Source: Muribaculaceae bacterium Isolate-002 (NCI)
GTDB taxonomy: Bacteria; Bacteroidota; Bacteroidia; Bacteroidales; Muribaculaceae
Assembly (NCBI GenBank): GCA_004102805.1
Contig: SCEG01000007.1
Location: 18,106 to 82,105 of the forward strand
Direction: 5' to 3'
DNA: 64,000 bases
Shown: positions 43,143 through 52,303 of the stretch, in pieces
Layout of the letters: every line of letters starts with the position of its first letter
Numbering within the stretch: position 1 is the first letter of the stretch
The notes under the pieces: generated by a model
What the model was told of the DNA's origin: nothing
The model's input: the letters and a program-made list of their open reading frames with translations, nothing else
The model's database searches: none
Translations under genes and position numbers: made by a program

Positions 43143-44473
43143 AGATAGTAATAGCAGGAGCGGGAGAAGTGGGACAGCACATAGCTAAGCTGCTGTCGTC
43201 GGAGGAGCAGGATATCGTGCTTATCGACAGCGACGAGACGAAACTCGAGCGCATCGACGCCAACTACAATCTGATGACAAGTGTGGGCAGTCCGACGTCG
43301 TTCAGGACGCTCAAGGGAGCCGGCACACAGCATGCCGACCTGTTTATTGCGGTCACGCCGTCGGAAGACAAAAATCTGATTGCCTGCATGATAGCAAAAG
43401 GACTGGGCGCGGCGCGCACGGTGGCGCGAATTGACAACTATGAATATCTGCGCGCCGACAACCGCGAATATTTCCTGCGCCACGGAGTCGACGACCTGAT
43501 ATATCCCGAGCAGCTGGCCGCCCAGGAGATAAAGACTGCACTGCGGCGCTCATGGGTGCGGCAGTGGTTTGAGCTCCACAAGGGAGAGCTGGTGCTTGTC
43601 GGAGTGAAAGTGTATGAGAACGCCGCGATTGTCGGCACGAAGCTGCGCGACATGACATTCACGCACCATGACCTTCATATAAGCGCCATCACGCGTCGAC
43701 ACGAGACCATCATACCTGGCGGTAACGACGAGATACTTGCCGGCGACATCATCTTCGTCACGACAACGCCCGAATATGTCGACACACTCAGGCAGGTGTG
43801 CGGCAAGAGCGAGCATGTGGTGCGCAACATCATGATAATGGGCGGCTCTCGCATAGCAGTGCGCCTTGCCTCGATGCTCGGTTCGGAATACCGCATCAAG
43901 ATTATCGAAAACAACCGCGACGTGTGCCGCCGGCTTCCTGAGAAGTGTCCGAACTGCGAGATCATCTACGGCGACGCCCGCGACAACGACATATTGCTTG
44001 ACGAGGGGATTGAGGACATGGACGCTTTCATTGCGCTTACCGACAGCTCGGAGACCAATATCCTCGCCAGTCTGTCGGCCAAGGAATTCGGTGTCGAAAA
44101 GACTATCGCCGAGGTGGAAAACATTCAGTTTATCTCCGAGGCCGAGGGGCTTAACATCGGTACAATCATCAACAAGAAACTGCTTGCGTCGAGCAAGATA
44201 TTCCAGATACTTCTCGCCGCCGACTCCGAGTCGTCTAAATTCCTGTCGCTGGCCGATGCCGAAGTGGCTGAGCTCGAGGTGAAACCCGGTGCAAAGATAA
44301 CACGAGCGGCGGTCAAAGACCTCAAGCTGTCGCGCGACATGACTATCGGCGGACTCGTGCGCGACGGACAGGGCATGCTTGTCACCGGCAATACGCTCAT
44401 ACAGCCGGGCGACAGGGTAGTGGTGTTCTGCCTGTCCGGAGTGATACACAAGATCGAGAAACTGTTCGGCTGA
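43139..44473 (+). CDS. trkA: Trk potassium uptake regulatory subunit TrkA
   Basis: 444 residues with two RCK modules. The first begins MKIVIAGAGEVGQHIAKLLS with the NAD-binding glycine loop; the second at VRNIMIMGGSRIAVRLASML near residue 225. Each is followed by an RCK_C domain (for example FELHKGELVLVGVKVYENA and VAELEVKPGAKITRAAVKDL). It forms a cytoplasmic gating ring on TrkH. ATG at 43139 overlaps the dxs stop by four bases; trkH follows after about 50 bases. Confidence 0.95.
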   Translation: MKIVIAGAGEVGQHIAKLLSSEEQDIVLIDSDETKLERIDANYNLMTSVGSPTSFRTLKGAGTQHADLFIAVTPSEDKNLIACMIAKGLGAARTVARIDNYEYLRADNREYFLRHGVDDLIYPEQLAAQEIKTALRRSWVRQWFELHKGELVLVGVKVYENAAIVGTKLRDMTFTHHDLHISAITRRHETIIPGGNDEILAGDIIFVTTTPEYVDTLRQVCGKSEHVVRNIMIMGGSRIAVRLASMLGSEYRIKIIENNRDVCRRLPEKCPNCEIIYGDARDNDILLDEGIEDMDAFIALTDSSETNILASLSAKEFGVEKTIAEVENIQFISEAEGLNIGTIINKKLLASSKIFQILLAADSESSKFLSLADAEVAELEVKPGAKITRAAVKDLKLSRDMTIGGLVRDGQGMLVTGNTLIQPGDRVVVFCLSGVIHKIEKLFG

Positions 44474-44521
44474 TGCCGGCTGACTGACGTTTCAACCAAA
44501 AAGATACAAAAGATACAGGAG

Positions 44522-46000
44522 ATGGGTTCACGAACAATAAAGCGGCGTCGACTTAACATCAATGTCCCCGAGCTGGTGCGCATCATCGGATTTCTTATCC
44601 TTGTCGAGGCGGTGTTCATGCTCGTCCCGCTGGTGTATTCGCTTATCGCGGGAAGTAGCGACACCAAGGCATTCATGATTTCTATTTCGGCGAGTGTGGC
44701 GGTGGGGCTTTCGCTTGTGCTCGGAGTGAAGCCGCGGGTCAGAGAGCTCGGCAAGCGCGACGGCATGCTGCTCACGGCCCTGGTGTGGGTCATATTCTCG
44801 CTTTTCGGCATGCTTCCGTTCATGCTCAGCGACATACGGCTTAATTTCGCCGAGGCATTTTTTGAGTCGATGTCAGGGTTTACCACAACCGGCGCGTCGG
44901 TAATCGACGACATATCGTGGCTGCCGCGCGGAGTCAATCTCTGGCGGTGCATAATGCAGTGGCTTGGGGGTGTGGGTATCATCATCTTCACTGTGGCGCT
45001 GCTGCCGATGCTCAATTCGTCGGGCGGAATGCAGATGTTCAATGCCGAGGCCTCCGGCATGATACACGACAAGCTGCGGCCGCGCGTGAGTCAGACGGCC
45101 AAGCGTCTGTGGCTGATCTACAGCGTGCTTACAGTGACGCTCGTCATCATATTGTGGATAGGTCCGCTGCCGCTTTACGAGGCGGTGTGCCACTCGATGT
45201 CGACGGTGTCGACCGGCGGCTTCACGTCGTGTACAGACACTGTGGGAGCGTGGAGCTCGCTGTCGGTGCGCATACCGGTGATAATCTTCATGTTTCTCGG
45301 CGGTGTGAATTTCGTGCTGATTTACCGTGCGTCGCTCGGCCAGATGAGAAAGGTGTGGAGCGATGTCAATTTCCGCACCTACGTCTTTGCCGTGCTGTCG
45401 GCCACGCTGGCGATAGTGGCAGTGCTTGTGGCCGGAGGTGAGCGCGATCTGATAAAAATCACTGTCGAACCGCTGTTTCAGGTTGTGTCGACCATAACCT
45501 CGACGGGCTATGCGGTCGACAGCATGTCGTCGTGGAGCGAGGCGGTGATACCTGTATTGCTTGTGCTGATGCTTATGGGAGCGTGTGCCGGCTCGACATC
45601 GGGCGGTGTGAAAATCGACAGGGTGATATTCCTGGTGAAGAATGCTGTCAACGAGTTCAAGAAAGTGATACATCCCAACAGATATTATCCGCTGACAGTC
45701 AACGGTGTGGTGAAGCCGCCGGAGCTTGTGCTCAAGGTTACTGGCTTTTTCGCGTTCTATGTGCTGATACTCGTGTCGGGGGGTATGATAGTGGCGGCTA
45801 TGGGAATGCCTCTGGGCGACGCTTATTTCGCCACGGTGTCGTGTCTGGGCAACACCGGTCTGGGGATAGGGGAGACGGCATCGTCGTATGTCGCGGTGCC
45901 CGACGCCGGAAAACTGCTTCTGTCGTTCATCATGCTTGTGGGACGACTTGAAATCTTCACAGTGATAATATTGCTGTCGCGCAACTTCTGGCGCCGCTGA
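44522..46000 (+). CDS. trkH: Trk potassium uptake channel subunit TrkH
   Basis: 492 residues, about ten membrane helices in four M1-P-M2 repeats. The selectivity-filter Gly residues are visible in SGFTTTGASVIDDI, STVSTGGFTSCTDT, STITSTGYAVDS and SCLGNTGLGIG. The helix-breaking loop GACAGSTSGGVKIDRVIFL is typical. With TrkA it takes up potassium. Last gene of the operon; the next 300 bases hold a large palindromic element. Confidence 0.95.
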   Translation: MGSRTIKRRRLNINVPELVRIIGFLILVEAVFMLVPLVYSLIAGSSDTKAFMISISASVAVGLSLVLGVKPRVRELGKRDGMLLTALVWVIFSLFGMLPFMLSDIRLNFAEAFFESMSGFTTTGASVIDDISWLPRGVNLWRCIMQWLGGVGIIIFTVALLPMLNSSGGMQMFNAEASGMIHDKLRPRVSQTAKRLWLIYSVLTVTLVIILWIGPLPLYEAVCHSMSTVSTGGFTSCTDTVGAWSSLSVRIPVIIFMFLGGVNFVLIYRASLGQMRKVWSDVNFRTYVFAVLSATLAIVAVLVAGGERDLIKITVEPLFQVVSTITSTGYAVDSMSSWSEAVIPVLLVLMLMGACAGSTSGGVKIDRVIFLVKNAVNEFKKVIHPNRYYPLTVNGVVKPPELVLKVTGFFAFYVLILVSGGMIVAAMGMPLGDAYFATVSCLGNTGLGIGETASSYVAVPDAGKLLLSFIMLVGRLEIFTVIILLSRNFWRR

Positions 46001-46016
46001 CCCGGCCGGTGTAAGT

Positions 46017-46207
46017 GAGCGTTTGAATTTAAACCGTATTAACAATAACAGAGAATGAAAGTAAAAACTTCAAATTAATCCTGAGGTCTTTTTGGGTCAA
46101 TTCCGCCAAGTTTCATCAGTCGCATAGCTCGCTATGCTCCTTCTTCAACTCGCGGAATTCCCTCAAAAAATCCGCTCAGTCTTAATTTGATTTAAATCCA
46201 AACACTC
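46017..46207. repeat. Large imperfect palindromic element, copy B
   Basis: Outer arms GAGCGTTTGAATTTAAA (46017-46033) and the complement of GAGTGTTTGGATTTAAA (46191-46207) match with two changes. Inside, CAAATTAATCCTGAGG pairs with the complement of CAAATTAAGACTGAGCGG, AATTCCGC with GCGGAATT, and GCATAGC with GCTATGC at the tip. The whole stretch can form one long hairpin; the tip (GGAGCATAGC, GATGAA on the minus strand) resembles copy A at 39692-39854. Non-coding. Confidence 0.6.
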
Positions 46208-46251
46208 TCTAAGTCGCAGTCGAATTTTTTTACATTACAGTCAGCGGAGGG

Positions 46252-46282
46252 TTGTCAGGTACGTAAATATTCGTTATATTTG
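46252..46282 (+). promoter_or_regulatory. Promoter of the PHP phosphatase gene
   Basis: TTG at 46252-46254, 20 bases, then TATATTTG at 46275-46282, with initiation near 46289 and a short leader to the GTG start at 46315. Confidence 0.75.
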
Positions 46283-46314
46283 CATAGAAACGTTATATAT
46301 AAAAATCTACAGGC

Positions 46315-47070
46315 GTGTTTAATTTTTTCAGCAAGAAACCCAAGGATGGCGGGAAATTGTTTTTCTCGACCGATATACACAGTCATGTTGTGCCGGGCAT
46401 TGATGACGGTTCGCCGTCGTTGGAGCGCTCGGTTGAGCTTGTCGGCAAGATGAAGGGGTGGGGGCTTGAGAAGCTCATTGTTACTCCGCATGTCACTCAG
46501 GATACATTCGAGAACACCCCGGAAATAATCTCTGAGGCTTACGGTGCGCTACGGTCGGGGCTTGACGAGGCCGGTATCGCGATAGAGACTGATTATTCGG
46601 CTGAATATCGTATCGACGAGATGTTTGTCGAGCAGCTTGAGGCCGGGCAGGTGCGCCGGCTCCACGGTGATTTTCTGCTTGTTGAAAATTCTTACATACA
46701 GGAACCTTACAATATCGACGAGATATTGTTTCAGATCAGCATGAAGGGCTTTCGCCCGATACTTGCGCATCCGGAGCGCTATATGTATTATTATGACAAG
46801 ACTGAGCGCTATGACGAGCTTCACGGCAAGGGCATACTCTTCCAGGTCAATCTGCTGAGTCTTGCGGGTTACTATGGCAAGGAGCCCAAGAAGATTGCCG
46901 AGATGCTGATAGACAAGGGGTATGTCGATTTCCTCGGCACCGACCTTCACCGCCGTGCTCACACCGAGATGATTGACAAGTATCTGACAACAAAAGATTA
47001 CCGCCGTCACCGTGAGAGTCTTGAGGGACGCATCATGAATGATGAGCTCAGGGGTGTGTCGCCAAAATGA
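46315..47070 (+). CDS. CapC/CpsB-type PHP-domain tyrosine-protein phosphatase
   Basis: 251 residues from a GTG start. Metal-binding motifs of the PHP fold are visible: STDIHSHVVPGIDDGSPS near 20, KLIVTPHVTQDTF near 62, PILAHPERYMYY near 152 and FLGTDLHRRAHTE near 210. The family removes phosphate from tyrosine on Wzc-like kinases that control capsule and exopolysaccharide export. No wzc or capsule cluster lies next to it, so its partner is elsewhere. Single-gene unit with its own promoter, converging with the transporter gene after a 100-base spacer. Confidence 0.9.
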   Translation: MFNFFSKKPKDGGKLFFSTDIHSHVVPGIDDGSPSLERSVELVGKMKGWGLEKLIVTPHVTQDTFENTPEIISEAYGALRSGLDEAGIAIETDYSAEYRIDEMFVEQLEAGQVRRLHGDFLLVENSYIQEPYNIDEILFQISMKGFRPILAHPERYMYYYDKTERYDELHGKGILFQVNLLSLAGYYGKEPKKIAEMLIDKGYVDFLGTDLHRRAHTEMIDKYLTTKDYRRHRESLEGRIMNDELRGVSPK

Positions 47071-47171
47071 CCGGCGATATCTAATTGTGATGCCTCCCGA
47101 CTTAGAAACTATACCTTCGGCAGAAGACACTCGGCAAGTTTCCATTTTCGGCGGTGGTGGTTGCATGTGAC

Positions 47172-48059
47172 TTAATTGAGTCCGGAGCCGATGACGAGGA
47201 GTATGAGACTTAGCAGGAGCAGGGTGAGATCGATGAGTTTGGCGCGGACATTCTTTTCGCGGAGTATGATGACGCCGTAGAGAAACGGTATGATTACGCT
47301 GCCGCGGCGTATCATCGATATTATTGACACCATTGAGCCGTCGACCGACAGCGAGTGGAAGTAGGCGAGGTCGGCCACGGTCAGAAACAGAGCGATGCAC
47401 GGTATGGTCCATCGCCATTGAAAACGGTCGGACGAGCCGTGGCGGCTACGCATCAGCGCCAGCAACAGCAGTGTCATCATCAGGCATTGATAGAGGGAAT
47501 ACCACGCCTGCACTTCGAGCGGGAGATAGCTGCGCAGCAGGTATTTGTCAAACAGGGCGCTTACGGCTCCGAGCATCATTGCGCCTATCGACATCCATAG
47601 CCAGCGCGAATGCCTCAGCGAAAAGCCTTCACGGGCACCTATGCGTGATATGAAATAGAGCGAGGCGAAACCGATGGTGATGCCTATCCATTGCAGGGTG
47701 TTGAGGCGCTCGCCGAATATGCAGAGCGCGCCCACTAGCACGAGCACCGGTCGGGTGGCGTTGACCGGCCCCTGTATGGTGAGCGGCAGATGCTTGATGG
47801 CGAAGTAGCCGAGTATCCATGACGAGAGCACTATTGCGGCTTTTATGATTATGAGTAAATGGCCGCGCAGAGTGTCGCCGAGGCCGAAGTGTCCCGACGC
47901 GAGGTTTGAGATGATGACCGGCGATAGGTAGAGTGCGCCGAATATGGTGTTGAGCAGGAGCACCATCAGCACGTTATTGCCCTTTACCGACAGTTTTTTG
48001 AAGATGTCGTAGACGCCGAGGCATGTGGCCGACAGCAGGGCGGGCAGTATCCACTCCAT
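47172..48059 (-). CDS. DMT-superfamily (EamA-type) transporter
   Basis: 295 residues with ten predicted membrane helices in two halves of five (EamA repeats): LPALLSATCLGVYDIFKKL at the start, and NATRPVLVLVGALCIFGERLNTLQWIGI closing the first half. The family moves amino acids, nucleotide sugars or metabolites; no substrate can be read. Starts three bases after the GNAT gene stop on the same strand, so the two form an operon. Confidence 0.85.
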   Translation of the reverse strand: MEWILPALLSATCLGVYDIFKKLSVKGNNVLMVLLLNTIFGALYLSPVIISNLASGHFGLGDTLRGHLLIIIKAAIVLSSWILGYFAIKHLPLTIQGPVNATRPVLVLVGALCIFGERLNTLQWIGITIGFASLYFISRIGAREGFSLRHSRWLWMSIGAMMLGAVSALFDKYLLRSYLPLEVQAWYSLYQCLMMTLLLLALMRSRHGSSDRFQWRWTIPCIALFLTVADLAYFHSLSVDGSMVSIISMIRRGSVIIPFLYGVIILREKNVRAKLIDLTLLLLSLILLVIGSGLN

Positions 48060-48062
48060 GTG

Positions 48063-48608
48063 TCAGGCCTGTGTTACGTTGTAGACGATGCGGTGGAGCA
48101 GAAGCGAGGCTTCGGCGGGTGAGAGCGAAGCATCGGTCGACATCAGCCATAGGTGTACGGGCGGGAGATAAGTGTCGTATGGAGGCTGCACGTAGCTACG
48201 GTCGATGATGTGGAACCCGAGCCGCTGATAAAAACGGATGCGGCTGAGAGCCTGCGGCGACAGGTGTTCGGGCTCGGCCTCGAGGAGTATCGGCATGGGG
48301 TTGCACTGGCGGCGCAGCAGGTTGATGGCGGCGCTTCCGATGCCACGGCCACGTAGTGTGGGGTCGACAACGAAGTGCTCCACATATATGAAACTGTCAA
48401 ATTTCCATGTCGTAATCATTCCGACGAGGTGTCGGTTGAGATATACTCCTGTCAGATCGAGTTTCCCGTCGCATCGTGACACGATTTTCTTCCAGGGGCG
48501 TTGCTCGGCCGGCGGGAATGCTTCGAGGTATATCTCTTTTGCGGCTTCGATGTCGCATGTCGCATCGAGTGGCGCGATCGTTACTTTGCTCTCATCAATA
48601 GCTGTCAT
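48063..48608 (-). CDS. GNAT-family N-acetyltransferase
   Basis: 181 residues from the ATG complement 48606-48608 (MTAIDESKVTIAPLD); a longer frame to 48659 adds unrelated residues. The acetyl-CoA motif is VEHFVVDPTLRGRGIGSAAINLL (the R-G-x-G-I-G loop), followed by ILLEAEPEHLSPQALSRIRFYQRLGF, the usual late GNAT helix. The acceptor is not known. First gene of a two-gene unit with the DMT transporter. Confidence 0.85.
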   Translation of the reverse strand: MTAIDESKVTIAPLDATCDIEAAKEIYLEAFPPAEQRPWKKIVSRCDGKLDLTGVYLNRHLVGMITTWKFDSFIYVEHFVVDPTLRGRGIGSAAINLLRRQCNPMPILLEAEPEHLSPQALSRIRFYQRLGFHIIDRSYVQPPYDTYLPPVHLWLMSTDASLSPAEASLLLHRIVYNVTQA

Positions 48609-48700
48609 TGGCAGTCGATTGGTTATGTTTTTTGTTATTGGGCTGTTGCCTATAGGCATAACCGGAGCCGGTCATGCAAAATCTTCACGCGAAGAGAGAG

Positions 48701-50791
48701 TCACGAGATGGGTATCGTGAAAAGGAAGTTGGCGCCTTTTCCTTTGTGGGATGTGTCGACTCTGACGGAGCCGTCGAGCAGGTCGGCAATCATGCGGCAT
48801 ATCGCAAGCCCCAGACCGCTGCCCTGTGTGGTGCGGTCGAGTTTGCGGAAACGGTCGAAAATTTCCTCTTCTTTACCCTCCGGAATGCCTATTCCGGTAT
48901 CGGAGACTGCAAAGGTAACAGAATTATTCGGACGGTCAATGATGTAGGACAGGGAAATTGTGCCTTCGGAGGTAAATTTCGCTGCATTTGAGAGCAGATT
49001 TATCAGAACTTGCTCAACACGGCGTGAATCGGTGGTGATGTAGACGTCGGGGGCGTTCTCCTGTTCGAATGAAATCGTGACACCGGGCTGAAGCCGCGAG
49101 CGCATGCTGCCGATGGCCAGGCTGCATAGGTCGCCGAGCAATACGGGATAGCGTTTGACCGAGAGAGAGGGGTCGTCGAGCTCCCCGACGTCAAGCAGGT
49201 CGCGCACGGTGGTGCTGAGCAGTTCGGTGTTGAGCCGTACGATGTCGGCGTAGCGCCGGAGATATTGTTTCTTGTCGTTGTCGGCGCAGTCGACAATCAG
49301 ATGGGAGTATTCGACAATGGCGTTGAGCGGGTTGTTTATCTCACGGCTGATGTTGTCGATAAAATCGGATTTGTATTGTTCGGCGCGTTTGGCCTCGTCG
49401 CGGGCGGCAATGAGTTTTTTCTGTGTTTCGAGCAGGTTGGCCCGTTCGGATTTGAGTGCGTCGTTAGATGATGCGAGCGAACGTGCGAGTGTGCGTGATT
49501 TGTTTATTACTTTAATGAGAATGCATACGATGATAAGCATTACTGCGAGGCAGATTATACCGTAGATCAGGAGGTGGCGCTGATGCCTGACGCGGCCTTC
49601 GGCGTGGTCGAGCTCGAGGCGGGTGTTGCGCATCTGGAGTTCGTTGACGTTGTATATGGTCTGCAGCTCGTTATAGGTTTCCTGGGCGGATAGGCGGGCG
49701 TAATCTTCAAGTGCGTTGTTGTATCTGGTGGTGTACCGGAGCAGGGCGTCGTTGTCACCGATGGCTTTTGCTGCTGTTATGATGTTGCGCAGTGCGCGCA
49801 TCATGTTGAAATTGTCGGAGCTTGTCTCAATAATGTTCTCAAGCATAGGCAGTGCGCCGGCGTAGTCTTTTACAGCCATCAGATAGTAGGCGTTGGCGAC
49901 ATTGAGCCGCATGTCGGCCGCCACATCGGCGTTGCGTGCGGCAATGGCGTTGATGCTGTCGTAGCATAGCTGTATTTCACGGGAGGATAGTCCGGAATAG
50001 TTCTGCAGGAGGTTGCGGTAGGTGGAATAGCGTATGGTGTCGTAGTTGCGGTATCTGCGTCCGTTTTTGTGGTAGAACCGTGTCATGTCGTCCATTATCG
50101 ACAGGAGTTTCTTGTCGGCGTCGATGGCTTTTTCGGTCTGGTTGATATTGGTGTAGATTGATGATGCCTGGTTGTAAATTATATTGCGCACCGCGAAATC
50201 GGTCTCGGGCAGGTATTTCACCATGTCGAGCGATTTGTCGATATAATCGGTGAGCATGGCCATGTGTGTGCCGTTACCGAGAAGAATGCATAGAGTGCCG
50301 AGGCGTTCGATGTTCTGATATGGAGAGGCTTCCGGGGTCAGTTCCTGGTATTGGCCGATGGTCTCCTTGATTTGTTTAAGGCGCTCGGCTTCGGAAGCGT
50401 AGCGGGCGATGTGTCCGGCACGGCGGAGCGATATGAATGTCTGAGTGGCGGCATGGTCGTCGCTTTCGGGATAAAGGTCGCATTTCTGTTGTAGCAGTTG
50501 CAGCACGGAGTCGTTGCGGGTGTAGATGTTGGCGAGATGGCGCAGCATGTCGAGCCCGAGCGCATCGTTGCCTGAGCGCTCGGCAATGTCGAGCATCTGC
50601 CAAGCTACCGGGGCTCTGTCTTTTCTGTCGGAGAGGTCGTAGATGTCATACAGTATTGTGATGCTGTCGGCGGTTGTACCGGCTGCACTGAGTCGGGAGC
50701 GGAGGCTGTCAATAGCAGATGTGGCATGAGAGGATGAGACTGAGAGCATGACTGAGACTGCGGTCAGTGTCCCGACGATGAATTTTTTCAT
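48701..50791 (-). CDS. TPR-sensor histidine kinase with Arg in place of the phosphoacceptor His
   Basis: 696 residues. A signal peptide (to about 25), an all-helical TPR-like periplasmic sensor to about 400, one membrane helix (about 408-428), a coiled coil and a kinase core. The dimerisation helix reads FIDNISREINNPLNAIVEYSHL: the residue after Ser482 is Arg483 where family members have His. The ATPase domain looks whole: N box EQVLINLLSNAAKF, G1 DTGIGIP, F box IFDRFRKLD, G2 GSGLGLAIC. It may therefore bind ATP but not phosphorylate itself in the normal way. No response regulator gene is adjacent. Confidence 0.9.
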   Translation of the reverse strand: MKKFIVGTLTAVSVMLSVSSSHATSAIDSLRSRLSAAGTTADSITILYDIYDLSDRKDRAPVAWQMLDIAERSGNDALGLDMLRHLANIYTRNDSVLQLLQQKCDLYPESDDHAATQTFISLRRAGHIARYASEAERLKQIKETIGQYQELTPEASPYQNIERLGTLCILLGNGTHMAMLTDYIDKSLDMVKYLPETDFAVRNIIYNQASSIYTNINQTEKAIDADKKLLSIMDDMTRFYHKNGRRYRNYDTIRYSTYRNLLQNYSGLSSREIQLCYDSINAIAARNADVAADMRLNVANAYYLMAVKDYAGALPMLENIIETSSDNFNMMRALRNIITAAKAIGDNDALLRYTTRYNNALEDYARLSAQETYNELQTIYNVNELQMRNTRLELDHAEGRVRHQRHLLIYGIICLAVMLIIVCILIKVINKSRTLARSLASSNDALKSERANLLETQKKLIAARDEAKRAEQYKSDFIDNISREINNPLNAIVEYSHLIVDCADNDKKQYLRRYADIVRLNTELLSTTVRDLLDVGELDDPSLSVKRYPVLLGDLCSLAIGSMRSRLQPGVTISFEQENAPDVYITTDSRRVEQVLINLLSNAAKFTSEGTISLSYIIDRPNNSVTFAVSDTGIGIPEGKEEEIFDRFRKLDRTTQGSGLGLAICRMIADLLDGSVRVDTSHKGKGANFLFTIPIS

Positions 50792-50855
50792 TACTTAAAG
50801 GTCTTGTTGTTAAAATTGAAGCTGCAAGGAGTGATTGATGCAACAAAAGCTGTGG

Positions 50856-50887
50856 CAAATATACGCAAACGGTGTGGCTTTAACAAA
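50856..50887 (-). promoter_or_regulatory. Promoter of the histidine kinase gene
   Basis: Read leftward, TTTG (50887-50884), 20 bases, then TATATTTG (50863-50856). Initiation near 50850 gives a leader of about 60 bases. Confidence 0.75.
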
Positions 50888-50921
50888 TTTTTTCTGTTTC
50901 TGTGTGAGCGATGCCAGTGAG

Positions 50922-50958
50922 AAAAAACTGACCGTCGTCAATAAGAGCCGGCGGTCAG
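50922..50958 (-). terminator. Terminator of the unknown membrane-protein gene
   Basis: Read leftward, a 10-bp stem (50958-50949 with 50937-50928, CTGACCGCCG with CGACGGTCAG, one G-U pair) is followed by TTTTTT. It separates the gene at 50990-52186 from the histidine kinase gene downstream. Confidence 0.8.
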
Positions 50959-50989
50959 CTATGGTCAGAAGTCGGGTGTGACTGTGTTG

Positions 50990-52186
50990 TTATTGCTGCT
51001 GTCCGGGGTTGTTGACGCGTTGGTTGAGCAGCCGTGTGGCGAGCTGTATGTAGCCGTCGTAGTAGTTGTCGGCGTTTGCGAGGATGCCTTGCAGCTCTTC
51101 GATTGAGAGGGATGAGACTTCGTTGATGAAATCTTGGTTTTCACGGGCGAGGAGCTCCATTGAAGCGGCGTCGAGCACTTCGGGGGCAAAGCCCTGAATG
51201 TTGTCGTGAACTACGCTAATGAGCTGTTGGTCAGAGAAGTCTTTGATTGCTTCCCATCCCTGACGCTTGGTTAGGGTGCGGCGTGCTTCGTCGACAAATG
51301 CCGGGTTGGCATAGAGGGTGGGGTTGTTGATGATGTTTGTGAGCTCGTTGTCGGTCATGCCCATGAGTAGTTTTTTCTGCTCGGGGGTGATTGATGACGC
51401 GGATCGGGGCGCGAATGTCTGCTGCGGCTGTTGCTGCGCGGGGCGCGGAGTCTCAGCGGCGGGAGTTGCGGGAACGGCGGGAGTTGCCGGTTGCTCAACG
51501 TAAGTGGTTTCGGCTGTGAGATAATCAGGCTCGTCGGCGTTGTCTTCTTCAATCAAGCGGGCATTGGAAACAGCTTTCCACCAGCCGGATACGGCAACTA
51601 TAGAGAGCACGAGCGGCAATGCTGAAAGGAAAATCATGAAGTTTCTGAATGCGGAATAAGAGCTTATGTTTGACGCGAATATCTTTACAATGATGAATAC
51701 AATCAGCGGAAGGAATGCGAGAAGCAGATATGCGGTGCCTGATTTTTTCATTGCGCTGAGGCGGCCTGACATCATAAAGGCTCCGATTGCTATCGGGAGG
51801 TTGATGCAGAGGGTAATCAACAGTATGATTATCAGTTTTGACTCGAAGTCATGAGTGAAAGACAGACAGGTTCTTTGAAATGTTTCGTCAAAAGCAAATA
51901 TCATCTGAAAGATGCCGCCGAGCAAAATTCCGACGATGCCGAGACATAACGCGCCTGACTTTATGTCAAGTCTTTTGGCTGCGCCGACGGCGCCTGTGAG
52001 CCCTCCGGCCCATATCAGACAGCCGGCGAACTGTATGACAATCAATGCTCTTTCGACTGATTCTTCCGGCTCTTTTAATGCTTTGAGAAATACGAGAAAC
52101 GTGATGACTGCGAGCGGCAGCATGGCGATTGTCGCTCCTGTGGCGGCGCATCGGAGCGAGCCGCTGATTTTTGCAGGTTGGTCCAT
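50990..52186 (-). CDS. Unknown membrane protein with helical C-terminal domain
   Basis: 398 residues. The first 215 hold about six hydrophobic helices (for example GATIAMLPLAVITFLVFLKA, LCLGIVGILLGGIFQMIFAF, SKLIIILLITLCINLPIAIG, FMIFLSALPLVLSIVAVSGW). A Pro/Ala/Gln-rich linker (ATPAVPATPAAETPRPAQQQ) leads to a soluble helical end with repeated short helices of the type MTDNELTNIINNP, FSDQQLISVVHDN and LSIEELQGILAN. These three repeats, each near 45 residues apart, suggest a small helical repeat domain. I do not recognise a family. Divergent from the NeuC-like gene. Confidence 0.75.
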   Translation of the reverse strand: MDQPAKISGSLRCAATGATIAMLPLAVITFLVFLKALKEPEESVERALIVIQFAGCLIWAGGLTGAVGAAKRLDIKSGALCLGIVGILLGGIFQMIFAFDETFQRTCLSFTHDFESKLIIILLITLCINLPIAIGAFMMSGRLSAMKKSGTAYLLLAFLPLIVFIIVKIFASNISSYSAFRNFMIFLSALPLVLSIVAVSGWWKAVSNARLIEEDNADEPDYLTAETTYVEQPATPAVPATPAAETPRPAQQQPQQTFAPRSASSITPEQKKLLMGMTDNELTNIINNPTLYANPAFVDEARRTLTKRQGWEAIKDFSDQQLISVVHDNIQGFAPEVLDAASMELLARENQDFINEVSSLSIEELQGILANADNYYDGYIQLATRLLNQRVNNPGQQQ

Positions 52187-52245
52187 GTGTTTTGTTTTGA
52201 GGTTATTTATGTGATTGATGATTTGAAATGGTTTATTAAGTTCGT

Positions 52246-52253
52246 CAAATTTA
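52246..52253 (-). promoter_or_regulatory. -7 element of the unknown membrane-protein gene
   Basis: Read leftward TAAATTTG, 60 bases before the ATG at 52186. A -33 element is not obvious. Confidence 0.45.
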
Positions 52254-52285
52254 GTAAAATATGGGGATTAAAGCAAAAAAACAGT

Positions 52286-52293
52286 TAATTTTG
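52286..52293 (+). promoter_or_regulatory. Candidate -7 element before the NeuC-like gene
   Basis: TAATTTTG followed ten bases later by the ATG at 52304. The transcript would have a leader of only a few bases. No clear -33 element. Confidence 0.4.
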
Positions 52294-52303
52294 TGGAATA
52301 ATT

